DNA of 9,106 bases. Origin: JAQVUB01 sp033809415. GTDB taxonomy: Bacteria; Verrucomicrobiota; Lentisphaeria; Oligosphaerales; Oligosphaeraceae. Below are positions 5,142-9,106 of the stretch, piece after piece; the first letter of the stretch is position 1, and the number at the start of each line of letters is the position of its first letter. Below the pieces are notes generated by a model, which was given only the letters and a program-made list of their open reading frames with translations, was not told where the DNA came from and made no database searches. Location of the stretch: contig JAPXLT010000195.1 in the NCBI GenBank assembly GCA_033809415.1, positions 1 to 9,106 on the forward strand. Reading direction: 5' to 3'. The translations under genes and the position numbers were made by a program.

Positions 5142-7598
5142 ATGAAGTTGACGGTTTTATTGTTGGCGGCACTACTGGGGGGACGGGCGATGGCGTTGGA
5201 TTCGAGGAATCTTTTGCTGAATTCCACCTTTGATTTTCATTCGTTTATCAATCATCGCGAGGGGAGGGCGGTCAGCTATTCGGCTCGGAATGTCGCCTGC
5301 TGGAATACCGACGGGGCGGAGGACATTACGGTGCTGCGTTCCTCGCATATCCCGGAAAACCTGCGCCCGCCCGTCTTTTTCCGCAATGGCGTCAAAATCG
5401 AACCCGGCAAACGCATCTATCAGTTTTTTACACTGCCGGAGGGGAATCTCATCCCCGGAGATGCTGTCAGCCTGAAATTTTATGCGACGTCAGGAATCAA
5501 GGGGACGGTGCGCCTGCTGAAATTCGACAGCGAGAGCGGAACCTGGAGTCCGAAAGACTTTGGCTTTGCTGACAAGCGTACTTTTCCCAAGCATTCCCGC
5601 GGTGAACTGGTTGTCGCCGACGCAGCGGAAGCTCGCATCGCCGCAGATGCAGCCAGCCCCCAAGCGGGTGCTGTCGAGGCATTGCAGATACGTGGAACCT
5701 TCAGCGAGAAAAACGAATCCGACTCGAATGCAGTCTATGCGGCGGGCGTCGAAGTCGAGTTTATGAACGAGTCCGACTCGAGTGCCTGGGTGTTTGCCCC
5801 CAGCCTGATCAAGGGGCAAACTGCGGTGGATGCGGTTGGTGAATTGCGGGAGACTCCAAATGTTTACCGCCATATTCCCCGCACCATCCAGAAACTCTGG
5901 AAAGGGGAACCCATCCATATCATCGTCATGGGTTCCAGCATTGACCGCGGCAGCGCCAATCCGCCCATGTATCCCTACAACGAAGACAGCACATCGCCGG
6001 ACTTCAAAAAACCGCTTTGCGATGCGTATGATGGCAGCTTCGGCGCAACCATGCTCGGGCGCCCGGACCTCGAGGATCATTTTGCGCAGCCCCGACATTA
6101 TTTCAGCTATGGGGGACGCTTGAAACGTGAACTGATGATAAAATTCAATCTGTCAGCAGATAAGATTCTGCTTAACTTCATGGCGGCGGATGGCTCCTGC
6201 ATCGGGGAATCGCATTCCGGGCTGAAGGCATACTGTGAACTGAGCATTCCGCCGAATCCTAACCAAAACGGCCATAAAAGCGGCAAGACTTGGCAGGAGC
6301 TTTATCCAGGGCTGTTTTCGCGCCCAGGGGGACCGCGTCCGGACTTGATGATCTATGGAAGTGGCGCAAATGAAAAAACGGACACCCCGGATGAAGTTGC
6401 GGTTTTCGAGGGAGCGATCCGCTATATTCAGCGCAACTATCCTAACACTGAATTTTTGTTCTGCATGTTCCAGAATACAGGCGGATACACACCGAATCCC
6501 GGAGACTTGCAGACCTTGGCTCTGCGCTATCAAATCCCGTTTGTCGATTTTGGATTGATTGGTGACCTGGTCAATACATACAGCAACCGCTATGCCCAGG
6601 TGCCTTCGGACGGGCATCCGCAGGCGGCCTCGCATTATCTTTGGTTCAAGCAGCTCGAAAAGGCGTTCGAGTGCCATGACCCTATCGCGGTCGGGCAGGC
6701 TCAACTGCAACTGCCGGAGCGGATTCACCCGAATACCTATGGCTGGGAGGGTGAAATGTGCTCATACCGCAGCGGCAGCCCGCGCCTGTTTCGCCCAGAT
6801 GCGTTTATCATTGACGATACCGCCTTCAATTGCTGGGCTTCCTTTGAAGGTGACAAAAGCGCTGTCCTGGTAGATGGCAAAAAAGCTGGGACACCGCGCA
6901 GGCCCTTTCCGAGTATTGATCTGCGAAATTCCCTTTTCCGCTTCGGCAATCTGACGCTGGGAGACCGCCACATCGTCGAACTTGCCGCTGAAGCACCCCA
7001 GTTTACCGGGTTTGACGCCAAAGTCTGTCCAAACCGCCAGTTTATCAGCATCAGCTCCCCGCTCTGGCAGGGCGATCATAAAGCACCCTTGGAATATGCT
7101 TCACAGACGGGTTTTCCATACGGCACCCATATCCTGATCCTCGAGTCAGGCCAGAGCATCTCGATTGACGCCATTGGCAGTGATTTCTCGGTTGTCTGGG
7201 TGGATGCCGAAGGCGGCGGCAAATTGCAGGCCGTTATTGACGGGGAGGAGGCTTTTACGACCAGTACCGCCGAGCCATTTCAATTTCAAGACGGAACACG
7301 CCTGTACCTGGAAAACCGCAAGGGGATACTGGATCGCCCCTATGGCGTGCATAAGTTGAAATTGACCGCCCGGGAAGGGACTGTCCGGCTGATGGGACTT
7401 TTTACCTATGACAAGCGCTCGAATCGTGCTAACGAGCGGGTCTTGCGCGGTTATGCAGTGCCAGGGGAAGTTGTTGTATTCCATCCGCCCTTCAAGGCGA
7501 TTCCTCTGGTAAATTCCGTTTGTCCAGTCGAGCAGATTAACCTGAATCAGGTTAAATTTGGCAATGCGCCTGGTTTCTATGAAATCATCGGCGAATGA
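5142..7598 (+). CDS. Secreted multidomain SGNH hydrolase-like protein (putative esterase)
   Basis: The 818-aa protein starts with a signal peptide (MKLTVLLLAALLGGRAMA; likely cleavage after A18). Residues about 25-245 look beta-rich, a possible carbohydrate-binding or jelly-roll module, which is inference. The SGNH core spans about 255-515: block I IIVMGSSIDRGS, with G264-S265-S266 in place of GDS and S266 as likely nucleophile; block III YGSGANE, with G408 and N410; block V SDGHPQAASHYL, with D490 and H492. A third beta-rich part (about 520-818) includes VDAEGGGKLQAVIDGEE. SGNH enzymes often remove acetyl or other acyl groups from polysaccharides; the true substrate is unknown. The ATG has AAGGA 8 nt upstream (5129-5133). 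The alpha/beta hydrolase gene follows after 39 bp, probably in one operon. Family-level call is good, catalytic activity likely, substrate not known. Confidence 0.78.
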   Translation: MKLTVLLLAALLGGRAMALDSRNLLLNSTFDFHSFINHREGRAVSYSARNVACWNTDGAEDITVLRSSHIPENLRPPVFFRNGVKIEPGKRIYQFFTLPEGNLIPGDAVSLKFYATSGIKGTVRLLKFDSESGTWSPKDFGFADKRTFPKHSRGELVVADAAEARIAADAASPQAGAVEALQIRGTFSEKNESDSNAVYAAGVEVEFMNESDSSAWVFAPSLIKGQTAVDAVGELRETPNVYRHIPRTIQKLWKGEPIHIIVMGSSIDRGSANPPMYPYNEDSTSPDFKKPLCDAYDGSFGATMLGRPDLEDHFAQPRHYFSYGGRLKRELMIKFNLSADKILLNFMAADGSCIGESHSGLKAYCELSIPPNPNQNGHKSGKTWQELYPGLFSRPGGPRPDLMIYGSGANEKTDTPDEVAVFEGAIRYIQRNYPNTEFLFCMFQNTGGYTPNPGDLQTLALRYQIPFVDFGLIGDLVNTYSNRYAQVPSDGHPQAASHYLWFKQLEKAFECHDPIAVGQAQLQLPERIHPNTYGWEGEMCSYRSGSPRLFRPDAFIIDDTAFNCWASFEGDKSAVLVDGKKAGTPRRPFPSIDLRNSLFRFGNLTLGDRHIVELAAEAPQFTGFDAKVCPNRQFISISSPLWQGDHKAPLEYASQTGFPYGTHILILESGQSISIDAIGSDFSVVWVDAEGGGKLQAVIDGEEAFTTSTAEPFQFQDGTRLYLENRKGILDRPYGVHKLKLTAREGTVRLMGLFTYDKRSNRANERVLRGYAVPGEVVVFHPPFKAIPLVNSVCPVEQINLNQVKFGNAPGFYEIIGE

Positions 7599-7637
7599 TC
7601 CTGTTGTGAACGGATGTTTTAAGCAAAGGCATGCAGA

Positions 7638-8540
7638 ATGAATGAACTGATGGAAAGATGGCTGGGTATGATTGGCCAGCCAGAAAATTATGATTATCGG
7701 CCTTCTTTCGAGCTGACGAAGCGGGTACCTCATGCGGAATTTGACGGGGAGCTGTATAGCCAAGCCAATGGTCCGGGCACCTTCCAACGGGTGCTGATGG
7801 TATTTCCCAAAAAACTCGATGCCCCGGCTCCGGCAGTCGTCGTGCCTTTCTATTTCCCGGAAGGAATGCTGGGCTTCGAGTTGGATTCGAGGGAAGCGTT
7901 GCCATTTTATGCGGGTATCGAGATGATGCTGCATCTCGTCCGGCGGGGCTTTGTGGCGATCTCGGCGGACGCCTACCATCTGACCTATCGTTCATCCACG
8001 CGAGACCGGGGCGACTTCCTGCGTTGGAAAGAGTCCGCTACAGCCTTGCTCGAAGAGCATCCGGGCTGGACAGGTATCGGCAAACTGACCGCAGACACCA
8101 AACTGCTGGTTGATGCCCTGTGCAGGGAGCCGCGCGTCGATGCCAGCCGTATCGGTATCGCGGGACATTCGCTTGGCGGCAAAATGGCGTTCTATGCCGG
8201 ATGCCTCGACCCGCGCATCAAAGCCATCCTTGCCAGCGATTTTGGTTTTGGCTGGGAGCAGAGCAACTGGCACGAGTGCTGGTACTGGGGGACGAAGCTC
8301 GATGAACTCGAAGCAGCCGGAATGGATCACAGCCAGTTGCTCGATTTGGCGGCACCGAAGCCATTTTATCTGATTGCCGGAGAAGCTGACAATCAGGAAA
8401 GCTTGAAATTGATGCAAGAGGCAAAGGGCTATCACTCGTCCCCGGAACGGCTGGGCTTTGATAATCATGCAACAGGACATCGACCACCACCAGAATCCCT
8501 CGAACGGGGCTACCAATTCCTCGAAAAATGGATGAAATAA
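7638..8540 (+). CDS. Alpha/beta hydrolase, dienelactone-hydrolase-like esterase
   Basis: The 300-aa protein has no signal peptide and is probably cytosolic. It has the alpha/beta hydrolase layout: a strand PAVVVPFYFPEG with an oxyanion-type turn, RRGFVAISADAYHL after it, the nucleophile elbow GHSLGG with S178 (residues 176-181), an acidic loop LIAGEADNQE with E249 or D251 as the acid, and a late histidine in NHATGHRPPPESL (H281 most likely, H277 possible). KLLVDALCREPRVDASRIGIAGHS is the usual helix-strand lead-in of the dienelactone hydrolase and acetyl xylan esterase-like groups. The start at 7638-7640 has AAAGG about 8 nt upstream. It lies 39 bp after the SGNH gene and is probably co-transcribed, so it may work on a product of that enzyme. 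A G-rich repeat begins at the very next base after the TAA stop. Confidence 0.85.
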   Translation: MNELMERWLGMIGQPENYDYRPSFELTKRVPHAEFDGELYSQANGPGTFQRVLMVFPKKLDAPAPAVVVPFYFPEGMLGFELDSREALPFYAGIEMMLHLVRRGFVAISADAYHLTYRSSTRDRGDFLRWKESATALLEEHPGWTGIGKLTADTKLLVDALCREPRVDASRIGIAGHSLGGKMAFYAGCLDPRIKAILASDFGFGWEQSNWHECWYWGTKLDELEAAGMDHSQLLDLAAPKPFYLIAGEADNQESLKLMQEAKGYHSSPERLGFDNHATGHRPPPESLERGYQFLEKWMK

Positions 8541-8635
8541 GGGTGCAGGGTGCAGGTGGCAGGGTGCAGGGGGCAGGGTGCAGGGGGCAGGGTGCAGGGT
8601 GCGGGGTGCGGGGTGCGGGGTGCGGGGTGCGGGTG
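8541..8635 (+). repeat. G-rich GGGTGCA tract directly after the alpha/beta hydrolase stop, with G-quadruplex motif
   Basis: The tract starts on the base after the TAA stop (8538-8540). It is made of 7-bp GGGTGCA units, some fused to 14-bp GGGGGCAGGGTGCA-like pairs, and ends in a run of GGGGTGC units (8603-8633). That run has four GGGG tracts and one GGG separated by three-base TGC spacers, a canonical quadruplex-forming pattern on the coding strand. It is the same family as positions 1-24 and 141-175. Confidence 0.92.
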
Positions 8636-8652
8636 TGTTCACAATGTCCACT
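8636..8652 (+). repeat. Remnant of the TGTCCACA array
   Basis: TGTTCACAATGTCCACT contains one full ATGTCCAC unit and a degraded one. It follows the G-rich tract exactly as the long array follows the tract at 1-24, so both loci share the order G-rich tract, then TGTCCACA units. Confidence 0.6.
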
Positions 8653-8689
8653 ACACAACCGGGACGGTTGCGCTACTTTTTAAACCGCG

Positions 8690-8765
8690 TGCCATCCCAT
8701 CCCGCAAAGCAACAATCCCTATAAAAAATTTTCCGCGTTTTCCGTGCTTTCCGTGGACAAAAAAG
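8690..8765 (-). repeat. Composite dispersed repeat, copy 4 (after the right-hand SGNH gene)
   Basis: On the minus strand it begins 22 nt after the SGNH stop. TTTTTTGTCCACGGAAAGCA leads into GGAAA units, then TTTATAGGGATTGTTGCTTT and a diverged form of the distal module. It shares a 28-bp identical block with copy 3. The region between the two convergent genes (8541-8787) therefore holds one repeat family for each gene end, each in sense to its own gene. Confidence 0.85.
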
Positions 8766-8787
8766 AATTGTTGCCCTATAAAGTCTA

Positions 8788-9106
8788 TCATCTTGCCATT
8801 GTGTTGGCGAAGTATTTCAGGTATTGCAAGGCAAAATAACGATGTCCAAGCTGTGTAAGATGCACACCATCATTAGGACTGAAAAGTGCATTCTTGTTTG
8901 GCACATTCTGCATTTCAGTGTAGATGTCGTAGTATTCGATTTTATGCTCGTCTGCGATTTGCTTCAGCGTCGCGTTCCAAGCCTCCTGAAATTTCGGAAT
9001 CGCGAAGCAGACCACATTTTTCCTGCCGCGCTTGACATTGGCTGTGGCGCCGCGCCATGTCAATTCATGATTCTGGCTGGCTGAAGACACAAGAATGATA
9101 CGTGCC
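8788..9106 (-). CDS. SGNH/GDSL hydrolase, C-terminal part (gene runs off the right edge)
   Basis: The frame is open to the window edge. Upstream of an internal GTG (9088-9090) it reads ARIILVSSASQN, a core strand of SGNH hydrolases, so the GTG is not the start and the gene is 5'-truncated by the window. Visible parts are ARIILVSSASQN, a helix FQEAWNATLKQIADEH, the strand YYDIYTEM and block V NDGVHLTQLGHRYFAL with the catalytic pair D (8869-8871) and H (8860-8862). The arrangement fits a small single-domain SGNH esterase or lipase-like enzyme, or the end of a larger PVC-type protein. It is convergent with the alpha/beta hydrolase gene. It ends at TGA (8788-8790), followed by repeat copy 4. Confidence 0.85.
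   Translation of the reverse strand, partial: ARIILVSSASQNHELTWRGATANVKRGRKNVVCFAIPKFQEAWNATLKQIADEHKIEYYDIYTEMQNVPNKNALFSPNDGVHLTQLGHRYFALQYLKYFANTMAR

Noticed and set aside
4798..5227. Frames giving MDxMDx or WTxWTx repeat peptides
   Set aside because: They are translations of the TGGACA array in different frames.
7146..7979. Long minus-strand open frame (277 codons) opposite the SGNH and alpha/beta hydrolase genes
   Set aside because: It spans the ends of two recognised genes on the other strand and has no family features; it is a shadow frame.
8218..8858. Frames rich in HPAPCTLHPAP or GCGVRGAG repeats
   Set aside because: They are translations of the G-rich tract after the alpha/beta hydrolase.
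8788..9090. A complete small gene starting at GTG 9088-9090
   Set aside because: The frame continues upstream to the window edge with ARIILV before the GTG, a core SGNH strand, so the gene starts outside the window.

Overview
The window looks like chromosomal DNA of a Gram-negative-type bacterium, probably from the PVC superphylum (Lentisphaerota, Verrucomicrobiota or Kiritimatiellota). This rests on style rather than a marker gene: short G-rich, TGGACA-type and CACGAAA-type microrepeats between genes, secreted SGNH esterase-like proteins, and a cdaA-ybbR pair. Treat the taxonomy as inference.

Layout. Positions 1-175 are a repeat cassette: G-rich arms in inverted orientation around nine 9-bp units of the form NTGTCCACA. 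From 137 to 3285 a minus-strand operon reads cdaA (membrane diadenylate cyclase), ybbR/cdaR (its membrane partner) and miaA (tRNA dimethylallyltransferase). ybbR and miaA overlap by 17 bp. The 148-bp gap between cdaA and ybbR is almost all repeat. Positions 3286-4241 hold no convincing gene but contain two copies of a dispersed composite repeat and a ~400-bp cluster of small hairpins with GGA/TCC loops. A minus-strand MNT-HEPN (MntA-HepT type) toxin-antitoxin pair follows at 4242-4726. Its HEPN toxin is cut off before the catalytic motif, and the new C-terminus is encoded by a repeat. A divergent spacer with a TGGACA inverted array (4924-5100) leads to a plus-strand pair: an 818-aa secreted SGNH hydrolase-like protein and a 300-aa cytosolic alpha/beta hydrolase. 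After a convergent intergenic region (8541-8787), again made of repeats, the C-terminal end of another SGNH hydrolase enters from the right edge on the minus strand.

How it fits together. cdaA and ybbR should make and regulate c-di-AMP at the membrane, with miaA co-transcribed. The SGNH and alpha/beta hydrolase pair probably removes ester groups from a carbohydrate or related substrate, outside the cytoplasm and in it respectively. The least ordinary signal is the arrangement of the repeats. Every gene 3' end that has room for one carries a repeat array read in the mRNA sense, starting inside the ORF or 0-25 nt past the stop: G-rich GGGTGCA for miaA and the alpha/beta hydrolase, CACGAAA/CACGGAAA for cdaA, hepT' and the right-hand SGNH gene. 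GTCCATT arrays instead lie on the 5' side of ybbR and of the SGNH gene, also in sense. Two arrays have become coding sequence, in miaA and hepT'.
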